Source: Micromonospora sp. CP22 (GTDB taxonomy: Bacteria; Actinomycetota; Actinomycetes; Mycobacteriales; Micromonosporaceae). Taken from it: a DNA stretch of 64,000 nt. The stretch spans positions 154,502 to 218,501 of the forward strand of contig NZ_VCJO01000009.1 in the NCBI RefSeq assembly GCF_009712475.1. The letters are read 5' to 3'. Shown here one piece after another: positions 53,050 to 61,501 of this stretch. The translations under genes were made by a program, and so were the position numbers. How positions within the stretch are numbered: the stretch's first letter is position 1; each line of letters starts with the position of its first letter. The notes below the pieces were generated by a model that saw only the letters and a list, made by a program, of their open reading frames with translations, did no database searches and had not been told where the DNA came from.

Positions 53050-54177
53050 TCACGACCCGACGGAGGGCTGGTGGAAGGGGGGACGGGTCAGCTGCACGGG
53101 GGTGCGTCGATTGCGGATGTCGACGTGCAGTTCCGCCCCGTCGGGCAGCGCGGGAGCGGTGTCGATCAACGCTAGGGCGATGCCGTGCTTCAGGGTCGGG
53201 CTGAAGGTGCCGCTGGTGACCGTGCCGACCCGGGTGTCACCGTGGAACACCGCCATGCCGGGGCGGGGAATGGCCCGACCGGCGGCGACCAGGCCGCGCA
53301 GCGTACGCGTCGGACCGGCGGCCTTCTCCGCGAGCAACGCGTCCCGGCCCCAGAAGGTCGGCTTGTCCCAGCCGACCGCCCAACCCGAACGGCCCTGCAA
53401 CGGCGTGATCTCCAGCGACAGGTCCTGCCCGTGCAGCGGGTAGCCCATCTCGGTGCGCAGCGTGTCCCGGGCGGCCAGGCCGCAGGGCTGCGGGGTCGGC
53501 TCGGCGGCGAACAACGCGTCCCAGACGGCGACCGCGTCGTCGACCGGCACCACGAGTTCGTAGCCCAGCTCGCCGGTGTAGCCGGTACGGCACACGGTCA
53601 GCTCGACCGCGCCGAGTCGCGCCGAGGTGAAGCTCATGTACCCGTGCGCGGTGGGCAGGCCGAGCCCGTCCAGCAGCTCCGCCGAGCGGGGCCCCTGCAC
53701 CGCCAGTACGGCGTACGCCTCGTGTTCGTCGGCGACCGTGACCTGCGGCGGCGCGGCGGCGCGCAGCCGGCGCACCACCTCGGCGCTGTTCGCCGCGTTC
53801 GGCACGAGGAAGACGTGGTCGTCGGCGTGCAGGTAGGCGATGATGTCGTCCACCACGCCCCCGGTCGCCTCGTCGCAGCAGAGGGTGTACTGCGCCCGCC
53901 CCGGCTCGATGCGGCCCAGGTCGTTGCTGAGGCAGGCGTTGACGAACTCCGCCGCCCCCGGCCCGGTCACCCGCACCTTGCCCAGGTGTGACACGTCGAA
54001 CACGCCCACCCCGGTACGCACCGCGGTGTGCTCCCGCAGCACTCCGCCACCGGCGTACTCCAGGGGCATCTCCCAGCCACCGAACGGAGCGAGTTTCGGG
54101 CCGAGCGCGGTGTGCCGGTCGCTCAGCGGGGAACGACGCAGCCGGGTCGCGGCTGCGTCGGTGGTCACCTCGGTCAT
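53050..54177 (-). CDS. gcvT: Glycine cleavage system T protein (aminomethyltransferase)
   Basis: The 375-residue folate enzyme moves the aminomethyl carbon to tetrahydrofolate in glycine cleavage. It has GPKLAPFGGWEMPLEY, GVFDVSHLGKVRVTG, TCRTGYTGE-like CRTGYTGELGYELVVP, RDTLRTEMGYPLHGQDLS and VTSGTFSPTLKHGIALALI. In the cleavage system it needs GcvH and GcvP, not present here. ATG 54177 has a TAAGTT box 7 nt upstream and no SD. In order it matches M. tuberculosis Rv2211c. Confidence 0.95.
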   Translation of the reverse strand: MTEVTTDAAATRLRRSPLSDRHTALGPKLAPFGGWEMPLEYAGGGVLREHTAVRTGVGVFDVSHLGKVRVTGPGAAEFVNACLSNDLGRIEPGRAQYTLCCDEATGGVVDDIIAYLHADDHVFLVPNAANSAEVVRRLRAAAPPQVTVADEHEAYAVLAVQGPRSAELLDGLGLPTAHGYMSFTSARLGAVELTVCRTGYTGELGYELVVPVDDAVAVWDALFAAEPTPQPCGLAARDTLRTEMGYPLHGQDLSLEITPLQGRSGWAVGWDKPTFWGRDALLAEKAAGPTRTLRGLVAAGRAIPRPGMAVFHGDTRVGTVTSGTFSPTLKHGIALALIDTAPALPDGAELHVDIRNRRTPVQLTRPPFHQPSVGS

Positions 54178-54184
54178 GGGTGGC

Positions 54185-54190
54185 AACTTA
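54185..54190 (-). promoter_or_regulatory. -10 box (TAAGTT) for a leaderless gcvT mRNA
   Basis: TAAGTT on the minus strand ends 7 nt before ATG 54177. No glycine-riboswitch fold is evident in the 160-bp divergent gap. Confidence 0.55.
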
Positions 54191-54338
54191 CCCGCAGGCA
54201 CCGGGCTGGTTAGCATCGGCGGGACCGCCGGATGACCTGGCGGCAGCAATGACGTCCGGCGGGTAAATCATCCGCTGGGGAACTCCACCGCCGGTACGCC
54301 ACCACGCGACCGGCCCGGCCCGCCCGGGAGCAGCCTCC

Positions 54339-55910
54339 GTGACATCGCCCAGCACCACCCTGAGCCTGGTCGACACCGACCCCGCCGAGCTCGCCGTCGA
54401 CGCGATCGTGATCGGCGTGCACAGTACGACCGGCGAGCAGGACGCCACCAGCGGCCTCGCCGGCACCCTGTTGCTCGCCAGCGGCGCCGAGAGTATCGCC
54501 GCCGCCTTCGACGGCAAGCTGACCGAGACGCTGGCGCTGCTCGGCGCGACCGGCGGCCCCGGTGAGGTGATCAAGTTGGCGACGCTCGGCACGGTCGCCG
54601 CGCCGGTGCTCGCCGCCGTCGGCCTCGGCCCGGAGCCCAGTGGTGCGGCACCCGCTCCGGAGACGCTGCGCCGTGCGGCGGGAGCCGCGGTGCGCGCCCT
54701 GGCCGGCGCGTCCCGGGTGGCGATGACGCTGCCGCTGCCCGACGACGCCGACGCCGCCGACGCGCTGCGCGCGGTCGCCGAGGGCGCGCTGCTGGGCGGT
54801 TACCGCTTCGCCGGGTACAAGACCCGGCCGCAGCCGGCCCGCCGGGAGCCGGTCGCCGAGGTGCTGGTGGCCGTGCCGGACGCGGCGGACGCGGCCGCGC
54901 AGGCGGAGGTGACCCGGGCCCAGACGGTGGCCGGTGCGGTCCGGCTCACCCGCGACTGGGTCAACACCGCGCCGAACGAGCTGCGTCCGCCGGCCTTCGC
55001 CGACGCGGTGGCCGAGGCCGGTCGGGCGGCGGGCCTCGACGTCGAGGTGCTCGACGAGGTCGCCCTGCGCGAGGGCGGCTACGGCGGCATCACCGCGGTC
55101 GGTCAGGGTTCCGAGGCCCCGCCGCGCCTGGTGAAGCTGACCTACACCCCGCAGGGTGGCGGCACCGGCAAGCGGGTCGCCCTGGTCGGCAAGGGCATCA
55201 CCTTCGACACCGGCGGCATCTCGATCAAGCCGCCGCAGGGCATGTGGGAGATGAAGTCCGACATGGCGGGCGCGGCGGCGGTGGCGGCCACCATGTTGGC
55301 GGTGGCCGAGTTGAAGCCGTCGGTGCCGGTGACCGCGTACGTGCCGATGGCCGAGAACATGCCGTCGGGGACCTCGTACCGGCCGGGCGACGTGATCACG
55401 ATGTTCAACGGCAAGAAGGTGGAGGTGCTCAACACCGACGCCGAGGGCCGGATGATCCTCGGTGACGCGATGGCCCGAGCCTGCGCGGACGGTTGCGACT
55501 ACCTGTTCGAGACCTCCACCCTCACCGGCGGTCAGGTCGTCTCGCTGGGCAAGCGGATCTCCGGCGTGATGGGCTCGACGGAGCTGTGCGAGCGGGTCCG
55601 CGATGCCGGTGACGCCGTCGGTGAGCCGGTCTGGCCGATGCCGCTGCCGGACGACGTGCGCAAGGGCATGGACTCCGACGTCGCCGACATCTCGCAGGTC
55701 AACGCGGGCATGGACCGCGCCGGGCACATGCTCCAGGGCGGGGTCTTCCTGCGCGAGTTCGTCACCGACGACGTCGCCTGGGCCCACATCGACATCGCCG
55801 GCCCTTCCTACCACTCGGGCGAGCCGACGGGCTACTGGACCAAGGGCGGCACCGGCGTGCCGGTACGCACCCTGCTGCGCCTGATCGACGACGTCGCCGC
55901 CAACGGCTGA
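54339..55910 (+). CDS. pepA: Leucyl aminopeptidase (M17)
   Basis: The 523-residue M17 cytosolic aminopeptidase uses two metal ions. The catalytic domain has VGKGITFDTGGISIKPP, MKSDMAGAAAVAATM, the signature NTDAEGRMILGDAM (residues about 365-378) and the Lys/Asp/Glu ligands in these segments. It trims N-terminal residues from peptides. GTG 54339 follows GGGAG. Downstream lies repeat copy B. Matches M. tuberculosis pepB (Rv2213) in order. Confidence 0.95.
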   Translation: MTSPSTTLSLVDTDPAELAVDAIVIGVHSTTGEQDATSGLAGTLLLASGAESIAAAFDGKLTETLALLGATGGPGEVIKLATLGTVAAPVLAAVGLGPEPSGAAPAPETLRRAAGAAVRALAGASRVAMTLPLPDDADAADALRAVAEGALLGGYRFAGYKTRPQPARREPVAEVLVAVPDAADAAAQAEVTRAQTVAGAVRLTRDWVNTAPNELRPPAFADAVAEAGRAAGLDVEVLDEVALREGGYGGITAVGQGSEAPPRLVKLTYTPQGGGTGKRVALVGKGITFDTGGISIKPPQGMWEMKSDMAGAAAVAATMLAVAELKPSVPVTAYVPMAENMPSGTSYRPGDVITMFNGKKVEVLNTDAEGRMILGDAMARACADGCDYLFETSTLTGGQVVSLGKRISGVMGSTELCERVRDAGDAVGEPVWPMPLPDDVRKGMDSDVADISQVNAGMDRAGHMLQGGVFLREFVTDDVAWAHIDIAGPSYHSGEPTGYWTKGGTGVPVRTLLRLIDDVAANG

Positions 55911-55915
55911 GGTGC

Positions 55916-55966
55916 AAGGAAGGGCCCCCTGCTAACGCCTGGCGTATAGCAGGGGGCCCTTCCTAA
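55916..55966. repeat. Dispersed palindromic repeat, copy B (convergent junction)
   Basis: A perfect 18-bp stem (55917-55934 with 55947-55964) has a 12-nt loop ACGCCTGGCGTA that is itself nearly palindromic. It shares arms and the core TAACGCCTGGCGTATAG with copy A at 14239-14290. It begins 6 bp after pepA and lies before the convergent 109-residue gene, so it can terminate both. Confidence 0.85.
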
Positions 55967-56027
55967 CCGAAACAGGCGGCAGCGACGCGGCCGAACGGTG
56001 TCGGGCGGGTCGGGCGGGTCGGGCGGG

Positions 56028-56357
56028 TCAGAACTGTTCGGGGCGGCGTTTGCGGCGCTCGTTGTAGTCGCGCATGCGCTGCGGATAGCCCATCAGCGCC
56101 ACGTCGTAGATGGGAATGCTCAGCCGGTGCGCGAACCGCCGCGCGCCTTCGGGCCCGTTGATCCGTCGACGGGTCCACTCGCCGTCGTCAGCGATCAAGA
56201 TCACTGTCGTCTCGGTGACAGTGGTACGGGGCTCGATGTACGCCTCGACACCCTTGCGGGTGCGGACGAAGTTCTCAAGGTGCTCCAGATCGGCGCGATT
56301 GGCCGTACGGTCAGGGTCAGCCGCGCGTGATCGCTTGCTTCGCCGGAACAGTCCCAC
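56028..56357 (-). CDS. Conserved 109-residue hypothetical protein
   Basis: The basic, soluble protein begins GLFRRSKRSRAADPDRTANR, has a compact middle (LENFVRTRKGVEAYIEP, TTVILIADDGEWTRRRING) and an Arg-rich end (RMRDYNERRKRRPEQF). The core looks like a small alpha/beta domain. Homologues occur between pepA and lpd in streptomycetes, but no function is established. GTG 56357 has GGGGAG about 9 nt upstream. Divergent from lpd. Confidence 0.72.
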   Translation of the reverse strand: MGLFRRSKRSRAADPDRTANRADLEHLENFVRTRKGVEAYIEPRTTVTETTVILIADDGEWTRRRINGPEGARRFAHRLSIPIYDVALMGYPQRMRDYNERRKRRPEQF

Positions 56358-56536
56358 CGTGCCGTCTCCCCAGTTGTGGCGTATCGAGGCAGAGCCAAGG
56401 GTACGTGGCGGCAACGTGTCGTTGGGCACCTCGGTACGCGGGTGCGACGCGGTGGTGACAAGATGGCCGAGGTGGGGTGTGCCCGTGGTTACCCCGCCGT
56501 GACCCCCGATGCAGCGAAGCGACCTGGGAGTTGGAC

Positions 56537-57928
56537 GTGAGCGAGCCGAACGACGCAACCTTCGACATCGTCATCCTCGGAGGTGGTAGCGGCGGTTACG
56601 CGACCGCGCTGCGCGCCACCCAGTTGGGCCTGTCCGTGGCGCTGGTGGAGAAGGGCAAGCTCGGTGGCACCTGCCTGCACAACGGCTGCATCCCCACCAA
56701 GGCGCTGCTGCACGCCGCCGAGATCGCCGACCAGACCCGCGAGTCGGAGCAGTTCGGCGTGAAGGCCGAGCTGGTCGGCATCGACATGGCGGGGGTCAAC
56801 GCGTACAAGGACGGCGTGATCTCGCGGCTCTACAAGGGCCTGCAGGGCATGCTCAAGGGCAACAAGTCGATCACGATTGTGGAGGGGCACGGCCGGTTGG
56901 TCGCCCCGAACGCGGTCGAGGTGGACGGCAAGCGGTACACCGGCCGCAACGTGGTGCTGGCCTCCGGTTCGTACGCCAAGAGCCTGCCCGGCCTGGAGAT
57001 CGACGGCGAGCGGGTGATCACCAGCGACCACGCCCTGACCCTGGACCGGGTGCCCACCTCGGCGATCGTGCTCGGCGGCGGCGTGATCGGCGTCGAGTTC
57101 GCCAGCGTCTGGAAGTCCTTCGGCGTAGATGTGACGATCATCGAGGCGCTGCCCCGGCTGGTCGCCGCGGAGGACGAGGAGTCGTCGAAGGCGCTGGAGC
57201 GGGCCTTCCGCAAGCGGAAGATCAACTTCAAGGTCGGCAAGCCGTTCGAGAAGGTCGAGAAGACCGACAACGGCGTGAAGGTGACCATCGCCGGGGGCGA
57301 CACCGTCGAGGCCGAGCTGCTGCTGGTCGCGGTCGGGCGTGGCCCGAACACCGCCGACCTCGGCTACGAGGAGCAGGGCGTGAAGCTCGACCGCGGTTAC
57401 GTGCTGACCGACGAGCGGCTGCGCACCAACGTGCCGAACGTCTACGCCGTCGGCGACATCGTGCCCGGCCTCCAGCTCGCCCACCGCGGTTTCCAGCAGG
57501 GCATCTTCGTCGCCGAGGAGATCGCCGGTCAGAACCCGGCCGTGATCGACGAGGCGGGCATCCCCCGGGTCACCTACAGCGATCCGGAGCTGGCCTCGGT
57601 CGGTCTCACCGAGGCGAAGGCCAAGGAACAGTACGGCGCAGACAAGATCAAGACCTACAACTACAACCTCGGCGGCAACGGCAAGAGCCAGATCCTCAAG
57701 ACGGCCGGCTTCGTCAAGCTGGTGCGGGTCGAGGACGGTCCGGTGGTCGGCGTGCACATGGTCGGCGCGCGGGTCGGCGAACTGGTCGGCGAGGCGCAGT
57801 TGATCTACAACTGGGAGGCGTACCCGGGCGAGGTCGCGCAGCTCGTGCACGCCCACCCGACGCAGAACGAGGCGCTGGGCGAGGCGCACCTCGCGCTCGC
57901 CGGAAAGCCGCTGCACGCGCACGCCTGA
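56537..57928 (+). CDS. lpd: Dihydrolipoyl dehydrogenase (E3)
   Basis: The 463-residue FAD-dependent disulfide oxidoreductase reoxidises dihydrolipoyl groups of 2-oxoacid dehydrogenase and glycine cleavage complexes. It has VILGGGSGGYATALRA, the redox pair Cys46 and Cys51 in GGTCLHNGCIPTK, the NAD motif IVLGGGVIGVEFASVW, VYAVGDIVPG, and the C-terminal base HAHPTQNEALGEAH. GTG 56537 has GGGAG 7 nt upstream. sucB follows after 72 bp; the two enzymes act together. It also serves the T/P/H/L glycine system with gcvT. Confidence 0.96.
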   Translation: MSEPNDATFDIVILGGGSGGYATALRATQLGLSVALVEKGKLGGTCLHNGCIPTKALLHAAEIADQTRESEQFGVKAELVGIDMAGVNAYKDGVISRLYKGLQGMLKGNKSITIVEGHGRLVAPNAVEVDGKRYTGRNVVLASGSYAKSLPGLEIDGERVITSDHALTLDRVPTSAIVLGGGVIGVEFASVWKSFGVDVTIIEALPRLVAAEDEESSKALERAFRKRKINFKVGKPFEKVEKTDNGVKVTIAGGDTVEAELLLVAVGRGPNTADLGYEEQGVKLDRGYVLTDERLRTNVPNVYAVGDIVPGLQLAHRGFQQGIFVAEEIAGQNPAVIDEAGIPRVTYSDPELASVGLTEAKAKEQYGADKIKTYNYNLGGNGKSQILKTAGFVKLVRVEDGPVVGVHMVGARVGELVGEAQLIYNWEAYPGEVAQLVHAHPTQNEALGEAHLALAGKPLHAHA

Positions 57929-58000
57929 TCACGACGTACCCGCGGCGTCCGGCGACGGGCGACGCTCCCCCCACCAGGGAAATGAAGGAGTCTGGAGAAC

Positions 58001-59821
58001 ATGCCGGTATCGGTCACCATGCCCCGGCTCGGCGAGAGCGTCACCGAGGGCACCGTCACGCGCTGGCTCAAGCAGGAGGGTGACACCGTCGAGGTCGACG
58101 AGCCACTGCTCGAGGTGTCCACCGACAAGGTCGACACCGAGATCCCGTCCCCGGCGGCCGGGGTGCTGACCCGGATCGTGGTGGGCGAGGACGAGACGGC
58201 CGAGGTCGGCAGCGAGCTGGCGGTCATCTCCGGCGAGGGCGAGTCGGCCGGGTCCGGCGGCGACGCTGCCGGGCAGGAGCAGGAAACCCCCGCCGAGCAG
58301 GCCGCCGAGGCGGCGCAGGAGCCGCAGGCCGAGGCGGAGCAGTCGGCCGTCGAGGAACCGGCCGAGCAGGCGGCCCCGGCGGCCTCGGGTGAGGGCACCC
58401 CGGTGAAGATGCCGGCCCTGGGCGAGAGCGTCACCGAGGGTACGGTCACCCGCTGGCTCAAGCAGGTCGGTGAGACCGTCGAGGTCGACGAGCCGCTGCT
58501 GGAGGTCTCCACCGACAAGGTCGACACGGAGATCCCCTCGCCCGTCGCCGGTACCGTCCTGGAGATCAAGGTCCCCGAGGACGAGACCGCCGAGGTCGGC
58601 GCGACCCTGGCCGTGGTGGGTGCCGCCGGTGGCGCACCGGCCGAGGCGGAGCCGAAGCCGAAGCCCGAGCCCGAACCGAAGCCGGAGCCGGAGCCCGAGC
58701 CCGAGGCGAAGCCCGAACCGAAGCCGGAGCCGAAGGTCTCCGAGCCGACGCCCGGCACGTCGTACAACGAGCCGGCGGCCGAGGCCGAGACGGCGCAGGA
58801 GCCGGTCAAGGCCGAGCAGGCGGCACAGCCGGCCACCGCGACTCCCCCGCGCCAGGCAGCGCCGTCCAACGGTGGCGGGCAGGCCGGTTACGTGACCCCG
58901 CTGGTCCGCAAGCTGGCCAGCGAGCACAACGTGGATCTCGGCTCGATCAACGGCACCGGGGTCGGCGGCCGGGTCCGCAAGCAGGACGTGCTGGACGCGG
59001 CGGAGAAGGCTCGTGCCGCCAAGGCCGCCCCGGCGACGACGGCCCAGCCGACCGCCGCCGCCGCGACCCGCCCGGCCGAGAAGCCGCAGCCCAGCGCCAA
59101 GCGGGGCACCACCGAGAAGCTGCCGCGCATCCGTGCGGCCATCGCCAAGCGGATGCTGTCGTCGCTGCACGAGATGGCGCAGCTGACCACCGTGGTCGAG
59201 GTGGACGTCACCAAGGTCGCCAAGCTGCGGGCGCAGGCCAAGGAGTCGTTCCAGCAGCGGCACGGCGTCAAGCTGTCGTTCCTGCCGTTCTTCGCGCTGG
59301 CGGCCATCGAGGCGCTTCAGGCGTACCCGATCGTCAACGCCAGCATGGACCTCGACGCCGGGACGATCACCTACCCGGAGGCCGAGAACCTCGGCATCGC
59401 GGTGGACACCGAGCGGGGCCTGCTGGTTCCGGTCATCCACAACGCCGGTGACCTCAACCTGGGCGGCATCGCCAAGCGGGTCGCCGACCTGGCCGAGCGG
59501 ACCCGGACCAACAAGATCAGCCCGGACGAGATCGCCGGTGCGACCTTCACCCTGACCAACACCGGCAGCCGGGGCGCGCTCTTCGACACCCCGATCGTCC
59601 CGTCGCCCCAGTCGGCGATGCTGGGTACGGGTGCCGTGGTCAAGCGTCCGGTCGTGGTGAACGACCCGGAGCTGGGCGAGGTCATCGCGGTACGCCAGAT
59701 GGTCTACCTGGCCCTGTCCTACGACCACCGGCTGATCGACGGCGCCGACGCGGCCCGCTTCCTGACCGCGGTCAAGCAGCGCCTGGAGGCCGGCAACTTC
59801 GAAGCCGAACTGGGCCTCTAG
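58001..59821 (+). CDS. sucB: Dihydrolipoamide succinyl/acetyltransferase E2 with two lipoyl domains
   Basis: The 606-residue E2 core of 2-oxoacid dehydrogenase has two lipoyl domains (lipoyl Lys43 and Lys173, both in TDKVDTEIPSP), Ala/Glu/Pro linkers (one with repeated PEP and PKP units, about 211-250), an E3-binding domain (YVTPLVRKLASEHNVDLGSI) and the acyltransferase domain with His576 and Asp580 in YDHRLIDGAD. It moves acyl groups to CoA and binds Lpd. In M. tuberculosis the equivalent is dlaT (Rv2215). ATG 58001 follows AAGGAG and GGAG. A strong terminator follows. Confidence 0.95.
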   Translation: MPVSVTMPRLGESVTEGTVTRWLKQEGDTVEVDEPLLEVSTDKVDTEIPSPAAGVLTRIVVGEDETAEVGSELAVISGEGESAGSGGDAAGQEQETPAEQAAEAAQEPQAEAEQSAVEEPAEQAAPAASGEGTPVKMPALGESVTEGTVTRWLKQVGETVEVDEPLLEVSTDKVDTEIPSPVAGTVLEIKVPEDETAEVGATLAVVGAAGGAPAEAEPKPKPEPEPKPEPEPEPEAKPEPKPEPKVSEPTPGTSYNEPAAEAETAQEPVKAEQAAQPATATPPRQAAPSNGGGQAGYVTPLVRKLASEHNVDLGSINGTGVGGRVRKQDVLDAAEKARAAKAAPATTAQPTAAAATRPAEKPQPSAKRGTTEKLPRIRAAIAKRMLSSLHEMAQLTTVVEVDVTKVAKLRAQAKESFQQRHGVKLSFLPFFALAAIEALQAYPIVNASMDLDAGTITYPEAENLGIAVDTERGLLVPVIHNAGDLNLGGIAKRVADLAERTRTNKISPDEIAGATFTLTNTGSRGALFDTPIVPSPQSAMLGTGAVVKRPVVVNDPELGEVIAVRQMVYLALSYDHRLIDGADAARFLTAVKQRLEAGNFEAELGL

Positions 59822-59831
59822 CCTTCCGCGA

Positions 59832-59864
59832 AGGGCGCCCCGGTCACCCTGACCGGGGCGCCCT
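59832..59864 (+). terminator. Terminator after sucB
   Basis: A perfect 14-bp GC-rich stem (59832-59845 with 59851-59864) has a 5-nt loop. It closes the lpd-sucB unit. Confidence 0.9.
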
Positions 59865-59930
59865 CGGCGTTTCCGGCAAACTGATGACGAAACAGGCATC
59901 TGTCCGCCTCAGCGCTGCCAGACTCAGGCC

Positions 59931-61256
59931 GTGGGGGACGGAGGTTGGCGCGGACGGCTGGGTCCGTCAATCGGCATCGCCCCAGGTGCCCGGGTCGACA
60001 AGTTCGAGATCTTCTTCGATCTGGTCTTCGTCTTCTCGTTCTTCAACATCGCCCGCAGCACCGCCGCCAACCTGAACGGCGCGGGCATGTTGCACGCCCT
60101 GCTCGTGCTGGCGGTGCTCTGGTGGTGCTGGGTGGTACACACCGTGGTGGCGACCCGGATCCGCATCGGTGAGGGTTTCGTGCCGGTGCTGATGGTCGCC
60201 GGAATGGCCGCGCTGTTCAGCTTCGCCGTCGCGATGCCGCAGGCGTTCGTCAACTCACGCGAGAACGAGACCGGCCCGATCGTGGTGGCGGTGAGCTATG
60301 TCGTCATCCGGGCCGTGCACCTGGCGTTGTTCCTGCATATCGTCCGGGACAACCCGACCGAGCGTCGGCAGTTGCGCCGGTACGCTCCCGAACTCACCCT
60401 GAGCACGGTGCTGCTGCTGGTCGCCGCGCTGCTCCCCGCCCACCTGCACGATATGGGCACCGCCCATCTGGTCCGTGACGCGCTCTGGATGACCGTGGTG
60501 CTGCTCCAGTACGGCACCGGGCTGTTCGCCCGCACCTGGGGTTGGGGGGTGACCTCGGCGGAGCACTGGACCGAACGCTACGACCTCATCCTGATCATCG
60601 CGCTCGGCGAGTCGGTGATCTCCGTCGGCCTCGGCAGCGACCTGCTCAACCAGCCCGCAACCTGGCCCGGGGTGACCGCCGGCGTGCTCGGCATCGTCTT
60701 GACCGCCGCCCTCTGGTGGGTGCACTACGACATGATCGGCCCGGCCGCCCGCATCGCGCTGCACGCCACCCTCGGTCGCGCCCGGATGCTGATGGCCCGC
60801 GACGCCTACGCCTACCTCTACCTGCTGATGATCACCGGGATCATCACCTTCGCCCTCGGCGCCGAGGGCATCGTCCACGACGTCGCCGAGCCCGGCGTAC
60901 CGCTCGGCGAGCCGGCCCACGGCCCGGACGTGCCGATGATGTTCGGCGGGGTGTTGCTGTACCTGCTCGGGAGCATGCTCTTCCAGCTCCGTACCCTCGG
61001 CACCCTGACCTGGCTGCGGGTCGGCACCCTGATCGCGCTCGCCGTCGGCATCCCGGTCGCCCGACAGATGCCCGCGCTCGCCGCCCTCGGGCTGGTCACC
61101 GCGATCTGCGTCGGCCTGGTTTTCGCCGAGGTCGTCCTGATGTCCGAAGCTCGGCAGGCGCTGCGTACGGCGGTCTTCGAGGAGCGCACCGCCCACGAGG
61201 CCCACGAGGCCGCCTACCGCGCCCGCTGGCACGGCCAACCCCCCGGCACCACCTGA
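59931..61256 (+). CDS. LtrA (low temperature requirement A)-family membrane protein
   Basis: The 441-residue polytopic protein has about eleven hydrophobic helices. It starts with the family motif KFEIFFDLVFVFSFFNIAR (residues about 24-42) and has WTERYDLILIIALGESVISVGLG in the centre, both with conserved acidic residues inside helices. LtrA proteins are poorly understood; the name comes from a Listeria cold-growth phenotype. GTG 59931 has only a weak -10 like CAGACT upstream and no SD. Not part of the lpd-sucB unit. Confidence 0.85.
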   Translation: MGDGGWRGRLGPSIGIAPGARVDKFEIFFDLVFVFSFFNIARSTAANLNGAGMLHALLVLAVLWWCWVVHTVVATRIRIGEGFVPVLMVAGMAALFSFAVAMPQAFVNSRENETGPIVVAVSYVVIRAVHLALFLHIVRDNPTERRQLRRYAPELTLSTVLLLVAALLPAHLHDMGTAHLVRDALWMTVVLLQYGTGLFARTWGWGVTSAEHWTERYDLILIIALGESVISVGLGSDLLNQPATWPGVTAGVLGIVLTAALWWVHYDMIGPAARIALHATLGRARMLMARDAYAYLYLLMITGIITFALGAEGIVHDVAEPGVPLGEPAHGPDVPMMFGGVLLYLLGSMLFQLRTLGTLTWLRVGTLIALAVGIPVARQMPALAALGLVTAICVGLVFAEVVLMSEARQALRTAVFEERTAHEAHEAAYRARWHGQPPGTT

Positions 61257-61407
61257 CCGCCGCCTGCCGGACCCCGACGAGTTGCCCGACGAGATGGTGA
61301 TCGCCTCGGTCGCGCACGCCAACGGCCTGCCGCTCTACACGACCGACCCGAACGACTTCACCGGCCTGGAGGATCTGGTCCGGGTCCAACCCGTCCAGCG
61401 GCCCTGA
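61257..61407 (+). pseudogene. Remnant of a VapC-type PIN-domain toxin gene (C-terminal end)
   Basis: Translating the frame ending at stop 61405-61407 gives DEMVIASVAHANGLPLYTTD then PNDFTGLEDLVRVQPV, which is the C-terminal 40 residues of PIN-domain toxins (the catalytic-Asp helix DxxIAxxA and the TxxPxDFxGL segment). The upstream two thirds of the domain are missing, as the LtrA gene ends immediately before. No start codon and no antitoxin gene are present, so it is a truncated relic. Confidence 0.72.
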
Positions 61408-61501
61408 TCGCCCGGATCAGCACCACCTTTCCATCGATCGATTCTCATGCAACGATATGGCCACCCAGTTCAGGGGTAGTGCACCTCATCGGGAGGCCGG
61501 A

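Noticed and set aside
54178..54338. Glycine riboswitch in the gcvT/pepA divergent gap
   Set aside because: A -10 box lies 7 nt before the gcvT start and no aptamer-like fold is apparent.
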